A stretch of DNA of 64,000 nucleotides. It comes from Mycolicibacterium sp. CH28. Its GTDB lineage: Bacteria; Actinomycetota; Actinomycetes; Mycobacteriales; Mycobacteriaceae. Location: positions 248,001-312,000 of the forward strand of contig NZ_SRLQ01000004.1 in assembly GCF_004745805.1 (NCBI RefSeq), read 5' to 3'. Shown piece by piece: positions 37,107 to 46,050 of this stretch (positions are counted from its first letter, which is position 1; the number at the start of each line of letters is the position of its first letter). Under the pieces are notes generated by a model. It was given only the letters and a program-made list of their open reading frames with translations. It had not been told where the DNA came from and did no database searches. The translations under genes and the position numbers were made by a program.

Positions 37107-38768
37107 ATGGGAATCATCCGACGCCGCGCCGCAGCGGTACTCGCCGTGGCGGCGGTTCTGGCCGCGGGCTGCTCGTCGAACGCGGCCAAGGACACCGACA
37201 GTGTCCTGACCATCGGCACGACGTATTACATCTCGTCGCTGAATCCGTTCGTCGGCATCGAGACCCAGGACAGCACCGCATATTCGATGCTCTACCCGCA
37301 GTTGGTGCAGTACGGTCCTGGCCTGAAGCTGGAGGGGGACTGGGCCAAGCAGTGGACGGAATCCCCTGATGGGCACACGATCACGTTCACGCTCAACGAT
37401 GGCAAATGGTCCGACGGTCAGCCGCTGACCGCCGACGACGCGGTGTGGACCATCGACACCATCCGCAAATACTCCCAGGGCGCCACCGCGTCGATGGCCA
37501 AAGTCCTTGCCGGAGTGTCGTCCGCGGACGCACCCGATCCACACACCCTGGTCATCCACTACGAGCAGCCAATGGGCCCGGCGATGGCCAACCTGGAGCA
37601 GATGTACGTCCTGCCCAAACACATCTGGGCGCCCCACGCGACCGGCGACGGCGGTTCCGGGCTGACCGACTTCAAACCCGAGCAACAGTTGCCGGTGGTC
37701 GCGGGCGGGCCGTTCACGATCACCAAGTACGAGGACAAGGGCACCACCGTCTTCACGCCCAACCCGAACTTCTACGGCCCCAAGCCGCACGCCTCGGCCG
37801 TCGCGCTGACCTACTACACCAACCCGACCGCGCTGATCGCCGACCTGAAGGCCGGCCGGCTGGGATTCGTCGACAACATCCCGTTCAAGGACGCCGCGCA
37901 GCTGAAGTCCGTTCCCGGCATCGCGGTGGCCAGCCAGCCCGGTAACGAGGTCACAAATCTGGGCTTCAATTCCAGCGATGCCAAGAAGCAGAACCGTGAG
38001 CTGCTCGATCCCAAGCTCCGCGAGGCATTCGAATACGCCCTGCCGCGCGAGCAGATCGCCGGCACTGTCTTCGGTGGCGAAGCCAAGCCGTGGGCCAACA
38101 TCCTGTCCGGATGGTCCGGCGACTGGGTCAACCCCGACGTCAAACCGCTCCCGAACGACGTCGACAAAGCCAACCAGATCCTGGACTCGCTGGGCTACCG
38201 GCGCGGCCCGGACGGTGTCCGGATGGTCCCGGCGACCAGCGGTGAGAAGGCTCAACCCGAACACCCGATGCGCTACACCGTCATCGTGCCCAATGACACC
38301 GACTACGACGGCCACCTGCAGTTCACCCTGCTCAAGAGCGCCTTCGAGAAGGTTGGGGTCGACCTCAGCGAGAAAGCCGGCGGCGACGGCACGCAGGCCT
38401 ACTCGCTGATCACCGGACCGGACGGCAAGTACGAGGACACCGACATGTTCACCTGGTACTGGCACCCCTACATCGACCCGGACTTCAACCTCGGCGTGGT
38501 CACCACCAGCGAACTGGGCAACAACAGCGACACCGGATGGAGCAACCCCGCCTACGACGCGCTCTACCAACAGCAGCGCACCACCGTGGACCCGGCCGCC
38601 CGCCGAGCGCTGGTCTGGCAGGCCGAGTCCGAGATCGCCCGCGCCCGCCCCTACATCCAGGTCGTCGAGACCAACCTGGTCACCGCCAGCTCCAACGGGT
38701 GGACCGGCTTCGAACCGGAACTGTTCACCCTCGGCAAGGCCTACTACACCAGTCCGAAACGGGCTTGA
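37107..38768 (+). CDS. ABC transporter solute-binding lipoprotein, peptide/opine/nickel family
   Basis: A 553-residue family 5 solute-binding protein. The signal peptide ends in a lipobox (VLAAGCSS, lipidated Cys22). Family features are TESPDGHTITFTLNDGKWSDG and the long two-lobed body. It captures the substrate outside the membrane for the two permeases and two ATPases encoded next. The ATG at 37107 follows GTGAGGACA. Its stop overlaps the first permease start as TGATG. Peptides are the commonest ligands, but this family also binds glycosides, opines and metals. Confidence 0.92.
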   Translation: MGIIRRRAAAVLAVAAVLAAGCSSNAAKDTDSVLTIGTTYYISSLNPFVGIETQDSTAYSMLYPQLVQYGPGLKLEGDWAKQWTESPDGHTITFTLNDGKWSDGQPLTADDAVWTIDTIRKYSQGATASMAKVLAGVSSADAPDPHTLVIHYEQPMGPAMANLEQMYVLPKHIWAPHATGDGGSGLTDFKPEQQLPVVAGGPFTITKYEDKGTTVFTPNPNFYGPKPHASAVALTYYTNPTALIADLKAGRLGFVDNIPFKDAAQLKSVPGIAVASQPGNEVTNLGFNSSDAKKQNRELLDPKLREAFEYALPREQIAGTVFGGEAKPWANILSGWSGDWVNPDVKPLPNDVDKANQILDSLGYRRGPDGVRMVPATSGEKAQPEHPMRYTVIVPNDTDYDGHLQFTLLKSAFEKVGVDLSEKAGGDGTQAYSLITGPDGKYEDTDMFTWYWHPYIDPDFNLGVVTTSELGNNSDTGWSNPAYDALYQQQRTTVDPAARRALVWQAESEIARARPYIQVVETNLVTASSNGWTGFEPELFTLGKAYYTSPKRA

Positions 38769-39748
38769 TGCCTGTACTGAGCCGCATCTGGTTCGCCTGC
38801 ATCACCGTGGTCGTCGCGGCGACGATCAACTTCTTCCTCTTCCGGGTGATGCCGGGCAACGCGGTCTCGGCGCTGCGGTGCCGCAGCTGTACCCCACAAC
38901 TGCGGCAGGCCCTGCTGGAGCGCTACGGGCTGGACGAGCCGCTGCCGGTGCAGTACGTGCGCTACCTGGCGCAGTTGGCCCGCGGCGATCTCGGTATTAG
39001 CCTGGCGACCGGAAAACCGGTGTGGCAGTCCATCATCGGGCCGCTGGTCAACACCTTGCCGATGCTGGTCGCCGGCACGCTGATCGCCCTGGTCCTGGGC
39101 GTCGTTAGTGGTGTGGTGTCGGCGTGGCGGCGGGGAACGGTTCTGGACTCCGCCTCGCAGTGGACCGGCCTGGCCTGCTACGCGATGCCCACCCAGTGGA
39201 TCGGGCTGCTGGTGGTGTTCTACGTGGCCGCGGCGGTGGGGCTACCGGCGGTGGGCATCCAGAGTGCGACCCTGGACGTGCTGGGTGCGCCGTCGGCGTG
39301 GGACCTGCTGGCCGACCGCACCCAGCATCTGATCCTGCCTGCGCTGACGCTGGGAATCGGCTGCTACGGCCAGTACTCGATCGTGGTCAGATCGGCGATG
39401 CTCGAAACCCTCGGTGAGGACTACATTCTCACCGCGCGCGCGAAGGGATTGCGGGACTGGACCATCGTGCGCCGCCATGCCTTCGGCAACGCCATGCTGC
39501 CGCTGGTGACGATCGTGGCGCTGTCGGCCGGATCGATCGTGGCCGGGGCGATCGTGGTGGAGGACGTGTTCAGTTATCCCGGAATCGGATTCGCCGCGGT
39601 CGACGCCATCAACAAGCGTGACTATCCCGTCCTGCAGGGCATCTTCCTGCTGCTGACGGTCGCGGTCGTGGTGGCCAATCTGGTCGCCGATCTCATCTAT
39701 GTTCGTATCGACCCGAGGATCTCCCATGGTCGTCTCGCTGCCGGCTGA
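38768..39748 (+). CDS. ABC transporter permease, DppB type
   Basis: A 326-residue inner-membrane permease of the DppB/OppB type with about six helices. It has the N-terminal FFLFRVMPGN motif and the EAA-loop-like LETLGEDYILTARAKGL segment that contacts the ATPases. It is translationally coupled to the binding-protein gene (TGATG), and its 3' end overlaps the next permease by 23 nt. Confidence 0.93.
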   Translation: MPVLSRIWFACITVVVAATINFFLFRVMPGNAVSALRCRSCTPQLRQALLERYGLDEPLPVQYVRYLAQLARGDLGISLATGKPVWQSIIGPLVNTLPMLVAGTLIALVLGVVSGVVSAWRRGTVLDSASQWTGLACYAMPTQWIGLLVVFYVAAAVGLPAVGIQSATLDVLGAPSAWDLLADRTQHLILPALTLGIGCYGQYSIVVRSAMLETLGEDYILTARAKGLRDWTIVRRHAFGNAMLPLVTIVALSAGSIVAGAIVVEDVFSYPGIGFAAVDAINKRDYPVLQGIFLLLTVAVVVANLVADLIYVRIDPRISHGRLAAG

Positions 39749-40667
39749 CCGTACCGGCGACCCGCCGAAGCGGACCGGCACCGTGCGTCGTCTCCTGACC
39801 GGCAGTCGTCAGACCGTGGTCGGCCTGTGCGCGCTGGGGGTGTTCGCCGTCGTCGCGCTGGCAGCCTCGGTGATTGCCCCGACCGATGTCGACACCCAGT
39901 TCGCCAACGGATTCGCCGCACCCAGCGGAGCACACCCGCTCGGGCTGGACGGCGGCGGCTTCGACGTGCTGAGCCGTCTGGTGCACGGCGCCCGGACGTC
40001 GCTGCTGGTCGGCTCGGTGGCCGCGCCGGTCGGCATGCTCATCGGCGGGGTGATCGGCGTTGCCGCAGGCTATTTCGGCGGACGCACCGACGGGTTGCTG
40101 ATGCGCGTGACCGACTACTTCCTGGTCATCCCCGACATCCCGCTGATGATTGTCGCGGCGGCCGTCTTCGGCCAGAACCTGACCAACATCGTCATCGTCA
40201 TCGGGCTGGTGTATTGGGCGTCAACGGCACGGCTGATCCGCGCCCAGGTGATGTCGGTCCGCCAGCGCACCTTCGTGCGCCGAGTGGAGGCAATGGGCGC
40301 CTCGCCGGTGTCGGTGCTGGCCCGTCACGTCGTGCCGCACGTGATGCCGCTGCTGCTCGCCAACACCGTCCTGATGGTGGCCAACGCGATCTTCGCCGAG
40401 ACCTATATCAGTTTCCTGGGTCTGGGTGATCCGTCGGTGGTGTCCTGGGGTCGGATGATCCAGGATGCGCTGGATCAGGGTGCGGTACTGGCCGGGGCCT
40501 GGTGGGTGGTGTTACCGCCCGGGCTGGCCGTGACCATGGTGGTGCTGGCCGCCACCGTCGCCGGGCAGGGTATGGAGGACACCCTCAACCCGCGGCTGAA
40601 GGTCGGGCACCTGGCCGTGCGCCGGTTCCGGGTGCGGCCCCTGTACGGCCGGCTGGAGCACCAGTGA
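39726..40667 (+). CDS. ABC transporter permease, DppC type
   Basis: The 313-residue DppC/OppC partner. It has the N-terminal soluble stretch and helix, the GLDGGGFDVLSRLVHGARTS motif typical of DppC proteins, and an EAA loop (FVRRVEAMGASPVSVLARHV). The ATG at 39726 follows GAGGAT and lies within the end of the DppB gene. The stop overlaps the first ATPase start as GTGA. Confidence 0.93.
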   Translation: MVVSLPADRTGDPPKRTGTVRRLLTGSRQTVVGLCALGVFAVVALAASVIAPTDVDTQFANGFAAPSGAHPLGLDGGGFDVLSRLVHGARTSLLVGSVAAPVGMLIGGVIGVAAGYFGGRTDGLLMRVTDYFLVIPDIPLMIVAAAVFGQNLTNIVIVIGLVYWASTARLIRAQVMSVRQRTFVRRVEAMGASPVSVLARHVVPHVMPLLLANTVLMVANAIFAETYISFLGLGDPSVVSWGRMIQDALDQGAVLAGAWWVVLPPGLAVTMVVLAATVAGQGMEDTLNPRLKVGHLAVRRFRVRPLYGRLEHQ

Positions 40668-41629
40668 CGGCGCCGCTGCTGCAGGTGCGCGACCTGTGCG
40701 TCGACTTCGACTCGGGCTCAAGGCAAGTCAGTGCAGTTCGAGGCGTGAGCTTCACCCTCGAGGCACGCAGCAGGCTGGGCATCGTCGGCGAATCAGGGTG
40801 CGGCAAGTCCACCGCCGTGCTGGCAGTGATGGGTTTGTTGCCCCCGAACGCCGAGGTGGCCGGCCAGGTGCTGCTGGACGGGGTCGACATCCTCGCCGGC
40901 GGTGATGCCGGCATGCGACCGCACCGCTGGCGCGACATCGCGATGGTCTTCCAGGGCGCGATGAACGCGTTCAACCCGGTGCGCACCGTTGGCGAACAGA
41001 TAGCCGAGCCGATTCGGCTGCACCAGAACGCAACTCGTCGGCAGGCCGCCGAGCGGGTCGGGGAGCTGCTGGAATTGGTGGGCATCGGCGCGCGGCGGGC
41101 GGCGCACTATCCGCACGAGTTCTCCGGCGGTATGCGTCAGCGTGCCGCGTTGGCGATGGCCCTGGCGTGCGAGCCGAAAGTGCTGCTGGCCGACGAGCCG
41201 ACCACCGCGCTGGACGTGATCGTCCAGGCCGAGGTTCTGGAGTTGCTGCGCACCGTCACCGACCAACTCGGCGTCGCACTGGTCTTCATCAGCCACGACT
41301 TGCCCGCGGTGGCGCAGGTGGCCGAGCGGGTGGCGGTGATGTACGCCGGGCGCATCGTCGAGGAGGGGCCGGTGGGGACCATGCTGACTGCTCCGAGCCA
41401 CCCGTACACGGCGGCGCTGCTGTCGGCCATCCCGAACCCGATGTCGGACACGGCGATGCGTTCCATACCCGGAGAGCCACCCCGGCTTGACGCGCCGATC
41501 GCCGGGTGCTCATACGCACCCCGGTGCGCTGAGATCCACGACATCTGCCGAACATCCGCTCCTGCCAACGTATCTGACGGTGCGACTACCGTCGCCTGCC
41601 ATCTGGTACCGGCCGGAGGGGTGTCGTGA
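40664..41629 (+). CDS. ABC transporter ATP-binding protein, DppD type
   Basis: A 321-residue ATPase: Walker A GESGCGKST, signature FSGGMRQRAALAMALAC, Walker B VLLADEPTTALD and the C-terminal oligopeptide-transporter domain with its cysteine-bearing tail (GCSYAPRCAEIHDIC), which in DppD relatives can hold an iron-sulfur cluster. GTG start, coupled to both neighbours by 4-nt overlaps. Confidence 0.94.
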   Translation: MTAPLLQVRDLCVDFDSGSRQVSAVRGVSFTLEARSRLGIVGESGCGKSTAVLAVMGLLPPNAEVAGQVLLDGVDILAGGDAGMRPHRWRDIAMVFQGAMNAFNPVRTVGEQIAEPIRLHQNATRRQAAERVGELLELVGIGARRAAHYPHEFSGGMRQRAALAMALACEPKVLLADEPTTALDVIVQAEVLELLRTVTDQLGVALVFISHDLPAVAQVAERVAVMYAGRIVEEGPVGTMLTAPSHPYTAALLSAIPNPMSDTAMRSIPGEPPRLDAPIAGCSYAPRCAEIHDICRTSAPANVSDGATTVACHLVPAGGVS

Positions 41630-42660
41630 CGACCGCGCCACTGCTGCAGGTGGCCGACCTGACCGTGCGCTACCCGGTCGGAAGCACGGGGCTGTTCGGC
41701 CGTCGCCAGTCGGTCGTGCACGCCGCCGAGCGGGTATCACTGACCGTCGACGCCGGCGAGATCGTCGCGCTGGTCGGTGAATCGGGTTGCGGCAAAAGCA
41801 CTGTCGCGCGAACCATCGCCGGGGTTCAGCGCGCCAGTAGCGGCCACGTCTACTTCGAGGGCACCGACCTGACCCGCCTGGGCCGCTCGGCGCTGCAGCC
41901 GTATCGCAGGACCATCCAACTGGTCCACCAGGATCCCTACGACTCGCTGGATCCGCGGATGACGGTGCGCTCGATCGTCGAGGAGGGCCTGCGAATCCAC
42001 CGGGTACCGCGCGCAGAGCGAGACGCCGCGGTGCGCCGAGCGCTGGAGCGGGTGGGGCTGACCCCGGCGGACTGGGTACTCGATCGGTTTCCGCACGAAC
42101 TGTCCGGCGGGCAGCGTCAACGAGTGGCCATCGGTGCGGCGGTGGCGTTGGCTCCGCGGCTGCTGGTGGCCGACGAGCCGGTCTCGATGCTTGACGTCTC
42201 AGTGCGGGCCAGCGTGCTCAACCTGATCGACGATCTGCGTCGGGACGGACTCGCTGTGCTGTTCATCACCCACGACCTGTCCAGCGCCGTGGTGCTAGCC
42301 GACCGGATCGCGGTGATGTACTTCGGCCGGATCGTGGAGGAGGGTCCCGCGCGCCAGGTGCTCCACCGGCCGGCACACCCCTACACCCGGGCGCTGCTCT
42401 CGGCGATGCCCTCACCCGATCCGGCGGTACGGACGCAACCGGACGTCGTGCCCGGGGAGCTGCCGGACGCGTTGAACCCGCCGGCCGGGTGTGCCTTTGC
42501 GTCACGATGCCCGGTGGCCGAGCCCGAGTGCGGCGAGCAGGCTCCGGCCTTGTCGACGGTGGGCGAGGGCCAGCGCGCGGCGTGCTTCGTAGCCGCCCGG
42601 TCAGCCGGGGAGGCTGGCGACGGTGCGTGCCCACCGGTGCAGCCGCGGATCGCTCAGTGA
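41626..42660 (+). CDS. ABC transporter ATP-binding protein, DppF type
   Basis: The second ATPase, 344 residues: Walker A GESGCGKST, signature LSGGQRQRVAIGAAVAL, Walker B LLVADEPVSMLD, H-loop ITHDLS and a cysteine-containing C terminus (GCAFASRCPVAEPECG). It pairs with the DppD-type subunit. Its last 60 nt overlap the 3' end of the convergent HAD phosphatase gene, both frames coding, which is unusual. Confidence 0.93.
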   Translation: MTTAPLLQVADLTVRYPVGSTGLFGRRQSVVHAAERVSLTVDAGEIVALVGESGCGKSTVARTIAGVQRASSGHVYFEGTDLTRLGRSALQPYRRTIQLVHQDPYDSLDPRMTVRSIVEEGLRIHRVPRAERDAAVRRALERVGLTPADWVLDRFPHELSGGQRQRVAIGAAVALAPRLLVADEPVSMLDVSVRASVLNLIDDLRRDGLAVLFITHDLSSAVVLADRIAVMYFGRIVEEGPARQVLHRPAHPYTRALLSAMPSPDPAVRTQPDVVPGELPDALNPPAGCAFASRCPVAEPECGEQAPALSTVGEGQRAACFVAARSAGEAGDGACPPVQPRIAQ

Positions 42661-43275
42661 GTCGGTGTGGAAATCGCCGTCGAGCCGGCCGGCGGTGTCC
42701 TCGGTAGCCGAGGGGACGGCGATGACGAATGCCCCCGCGGCGCGGGCGGCAGTTGCCCCGGTGGCCGAGTCCTCGAAGGCCACACCCTCGGCCGGCGCGG
42801 CCCCGAGCCTGGCGAACGCGGTCAGATAGAGCTGCGGGTGAGGCTTGGGGTTGGCCACCTCGTCGGCCGCGACGGTGACCTCGAAATGGTCTGCGATACC
42901 TCCGGATTGCAGGATCATGTCGAGGACTAGCCGGTGGCTGTTGGAGGCGATCGCAAGGGGAAACCGCTGCGAGAGCGCCGCCAGTAGCTCGGGGGCGCCG
43001 GCCATTGGCGTCACGTGGGTGCCCAGCTCGGCCTCGACGAGCACCATCAGGTCGTCGCGCAGGCCGGCGCCTTGACCGGGCCGTCCGATCAGCGCGGCGA
43101 TGACATCGCAGATGTCGTCCACGGTCCGGCCCAGCAGCAGGTCGCGTTCCCGCTCGCCGAAGGGGTGCCCGTGCTGGGCCAACAGCGTCGCCTCGGCGCG
43201 CGCCCAGCTGGTCTCGGTGTCCAGAAGCAGACCGTCGCAGTCGAACACGATCCCGCTCACCGCCTCTGGGAGCAT
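42601..43275 (-). CDS. HAD-superfamily phosphatase (beta-phosphoglucomutase-like)
   Basis: A 224-residue HAD hydrolase from ATG 43275. Motif I is FDCDGLLLDTE, motif II LAIASNSH, and the motif III/IV region is NPKPHPQLYL then FEDSATGATAARAAG. The cap is the helical subclass I type found in beta-phosphoglucomutase and sugar-phosphate phosphatases. The frame runs 81 nt further upstream without conservation. It converges on the DppF gene and diverges from ffh. Substrate unknown; relation to the ABC operon is not evident. Confidence 0.85.
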   Translation of the reverse strand: MLPEAVSGIVFDCDGLLLDTETSWARAEATLLAQHGHPFGERERDLLLGRTVDDICDVIAALIGRPGQGAGLRDDLMVLVEAELGTHVTPMAGAPELLAALSQRFPLAIASNSHRLVLDMILQSGGIADHFEVTVAADEVANPKPHPQLYLTAFARLGAAPAEGVAFEDSATGATAARAAGAFVIAVPSATEDTAGRLDGDFHTDSLSDPRLHRWARTVASLPG

Positions 43276-43392
43276 GCTCACGAGCGCTGAGCTTATCGTG
43301 ACCGCCGACTGTGGGTCTTGCTCACTCGGACCAGCCGGGATCGGTGCATAGCCCACACGGTCGGCGGATCAGGCTGTCGAGGTACAACCGGT

Positions 43393-43398
43393 TAGGCT
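43393..43398 (+). promoter_or_regulatory. -10 element for a leaderless ffh transcript
   Basis: TAGGCT lies six bases before the GTG of ffh with no ribosome site between, the same layout as at pca and lepB. Confidence 0.5.
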
Positions 43399-43404
43399 TA
43401 GCAC

Positions 43405-44970
43405 GTGTTCGAATCCCTGTCCGACCGGTTGACCGGTGCGCTGGCTGGCCTGCGTGGCAAAGGCCGGCTGACTGACGCCGATATCGATGCCACCACGCGC
43501 GAGATCCGCTTGGCGCTGTTGGAGGCCGACGTCGCGTTGCCCGTGGTGCGCGCGTTCGTCAACCGCATCAAGGAGCGGGCGCGCGGCGCCGAGGTCTCGG
43601 CGGCGCTCAACCCGGCGCAGCAGGTCGTCAAGATCGTCAACGAGGAGCTCATCGGCATCCTCGGCGGCGAGACCCGCCAACTGGTCTTCGCCAAGAACCC
43701 ACCGACGGTGATCATGCTGGCCGGCCTGCAGGGCGCCGGTAAGACCACGCTGGCCGGCAAGCTCGCCAAGTGGCTCAAGGGTCAGGGCCACACGCCGCTG
43801 TTGGTGGCCTGCGACCTGCAGCGCCCCGGCGCGGTCAGCCAGCTCAAGATCGTCGGTGAGCGGGCCGGGGTCAGCGTGTTCGCCCCGCATCCGGGTACTG
43901 CCGCCGAGTCCGCCGAAACCGCGGGTGCCGGGCCCGGCGACCCGGTCGCGGTCGCGGCCGCGGGCCTGGCCGAGGCGCAGGCCAAACACTTCGATGTCGT
44001 CATCGTCGACACCGCCGGTCGGTTGGGCATCGACGACGTGCTGATGGCGCAGGCCGCGGCCATCCGCGACGCTGTGCACCCCGATGAGACCCTGTTCGTG
44101 CTCGACGCGATGATCGGCCAGGACGCCGTAGCCACCGCCGAGGCCTTCGGCGCCGGTGTCGGCTTCACCGGTGTGGTGTTGACCAAGCTCGACGGCGACG
44201 CCCGCGGTGGTGCAGCGCTGTCGGTCCGTGAGGTCACCGGCGTGCCGATTCTGTTCGCCTCTACCGGTGAGAAGCTCGAGGACTTCGACGTCTTCCACCC
44301 CGACCGGATGGCCAGCCGCATTCTCGGCATGGGCGACGTGCTGTCCCTCATCGAGCAGGCCGAGCAGGTCTTCGATCAGCAGAAGGCCGAGGAGGCCGCG
44401 GCCAAGATCGGCTCCGGTGAGCTGACGCTGGAGGACTTCCTCGAGCAGATGCTGATGATCCGCAAGATGGGGCCGATCGGGAACCTGCTGGGCATGCTGC
44501 CCGGTGCGGGCCAGATGAAGGACGCACTGGCCGCCGTCGACGACAAGCAGCTGGACCGGCTGCAGGCGATCATCCGTGGTATGACCCCGGAGGAGCGGGC
44601 CGACCCGAAGATCATCAACGCCTCGCGGCGGCTGCGCATCGCCAACGGCTCGGGGGTGGCGGTCTCGGAGGTGAACCAGCTCGTCGACCGCTTCTTCGAG
44701 GCCCGCAAGATGATGTCGCAGATGGCCGGTGCGATGGGCATGCCGTTCGGCCGGCGTTCGGCGAAGAAGAGCGCCAAGAACGCCAAGAACAAGAAGGGCA
44801 AGAAGAGCGGTCGTGGCCCGACCCCGCCGAAGGCGCGCAATCCGCTGCTCGCCGGCGGGCTGCCCGGTGGTTTCCCCGACCTGTCCCAGATGCCCGAGGG
44901 CCTCAACGAGCTACCGCCGGGGCTGGCGGGCTTCGATCTGTCCAAGCTGAAGTTCCCGGGTCAGAAATAG
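43405..44970 (+). CDS. ffh: signal recognition particle protein Ffh (SRP54)
   Basis: A 521-residue SRP54 GTPase. The N and G domains have P-loop LAGLQGAGKTTLAGKLA near residue 105, DTAGRLGID, and TKLDGDARGGAALS. The methionine-rich M domain (QMLMIRKMGPIGNLLGMLPG and beyond) binds 4.5S RNA and signal sequences. The C-terminal tail is lysine-rich (KKSAKNAKNKKGKKSGR), as in other actinobacteria. It delivers nascent membrane proteins to FtsY. One base separates its stop from the amidohydrolase start. Confidence 0.96.
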   Translation: MFESLSDRLTGALAGLRGKGRLTDADIDATTREIRLALLEADVALPVVRAFVNRIKERARGAEVSAALNPAQQVVKIVNEELIGILGGETRQLVFAKNPPTVIMLAGLQGAGKTTLAGKLAKWLKGQGHTPLLVACDLQRPGAVSQLKIVGERAGVSVFAPHPGTAAESAETAGAGPGDPVAVAAAGLAEAQAKHFDVVIVDTAGRLGIDDVLMAQAAAIRDAVHPDETLFVLDAMIGQDAVATAEAFGAGVGFTGVVLTKLDGDARGGAALSVREVTGVPILFASTGEKLEDFDVFHPDRMASRILGMGDVLSLIEQAEQVFDQQKAEEAAAKIGSGELTLEDFLEQMLMIRKMGPIGNLLGMLPGAGQMKDALAAVDDKQLDRLQAIIRGMTPEERADPKIINASRRLRIANGSGVAVSEVNQLVDRFFEARKMMSQMAGAMGMPFGRRSAKKSAKNAKNKKGKKSGRGPTPPKARNPLLAGGLPGGFPDLSQMPEGLNELPPGLAGFDLSKLKFPGQK

Positions 44971-44971
44971 C

Positions 44972-46048
44972 GTGGCAGCCGGACCACTACACGTCCGCGG
45001 TCGCAGCCTGCCCGACGGCGAGCCCGTCGAATGGTGGATTGTCGACGGCATCTTGCGCGCCGAACCGGTCGCCGGAGCCGAGACCGTCTTCGACGGCGGG
45101 TGGATACTGCCCGGCCTGGTCGATGCGCACTGTCACGTCGGCCTGGGGGAGCACGGTGAGATCCCCCTCGACGAGGCGATCGCCCAGGCCGAGGTCGAAC
45201 GCGAGGTTGGCGCGCTGCTGCTGCGCGACTGCGGATCACCCACCGACACCCGCAGCCTCGACGATCACCACGATCTGCCGCGGATCATCCGGGCCGGACG
45301 GCATCTGGCCCGGCCCAAGCGTTACGGGCGTGGCTTCGCCATCGAACTCGAGGACGAGTGGCAGTTGCCGGAGGCGCTGGCCGAGCAGGCCCGCCTCGGC
45401 GATGGCTGGGTCAAGTTGGTCGGTGACTGGATCGACCGGTCGGTGGGGGATCTGGCACCGCTGTGGTCCGACGATGTCCTGCGGGCCGCGGTCGCGGCGG
45501 TGCACGACGAGGGTGCCCGGGTCACCGCCCACGTGTTCAGTGAGGATGCGCTGCCGGCTCTGATCGGGGCCGGCATCGACTGCATCGAGCACGGGACCGG
45601 GCTGACCGACGAGACCATCGAGATGATGGTCGAGCACGGCACCGCGTTGGTGCCAACGCTGATCAACGTCGAGAACTTTCCCGGATTCGCCGACGCCGCA
45701 GCCAAATTCCCGACCTACGCCGCGCACATGCGGGATCTGTATGCGCGCTGCTATCCGCGGGTGGCCGCCGCCCGGGAGGCTGGGGTGCCGATCTTTGCCG
45801 GCACCGACGCGGGTAGCACCATCACCCATGGCCGCGTCGCCGACGAGGTCGATGCCCTCACCCGGATCGGGATGAGCCCAACCGACGCGCTCGGAGCGGC
45901 TTGCTGGGATGCCCGGCGGTGGCTGGGCCGACCCGGCCTCGATGATGGCGCGCCGGCGGACCTGGTGTGTTTCACCGAAGATCCGCGCGGCGGGCCCGCC
46001 GTGCTGTCCCGGCCCGACCGGGTGATCCTGCGCGGCCGGGTCTACTAG
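44972..46048 (+). CDS. amidohydrolase-superfamily protein (Rv2915c-like)
   Basis: A 358-residue metal-dependent amidohydrolase. It has the first metal motif VDAHCHVG, a later lysine (WVKLVGDW), histidines in VTAHVF and CIEHGTG, and the terminal aspartate in FAGTDAGS. The layout matches imidazolonepropionase/prolidase-like subtypes. It follows ffh by one base, as Rv2915c follows ffh. Substrate unknown. It converges on the secreted-protein gene with only two bases between stops. Confidence 0.86.
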   Translation: MAAGPLHVRGRSLPDGEPVEWWIVDGILRAEPVAGAETVFDGGWILPGLVDAHCHVGLGEHGEIPLDEAIAQAEVEREVGALLLRDCGSPTDTRSLDDHHDLPRIIRAGRHLARPKRYGRGFAIELEDEWQLPEALAEQARLGDGWVKLVGDWIDRSVGDLAPLWSDDVLRAAVAAVHDEGARVTAHVFSEDALPALIGAGIDCIEHGTGLTDETIEMMVEHGTALVPTLINVENFPGFADAAAKFPTYAAHMRDLYARCYPRVAAAREAGVPIFAGTDAGSTITHGRVADEVDALTRIGMSPTDALGAACWDARRWLGRPGLDDGAPADLVCFTEDPRGGPAVLSRPDRVILRGRVY

Positions 46049-46050
46049 CG

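Noticed and set aside
37074..38570. Leftward 498-residue open frame opposite the ABC binding protein
   Set aside because: Valine/glycine-rich antisense frame; the plus-strand gene has a lipobox and family motifs.
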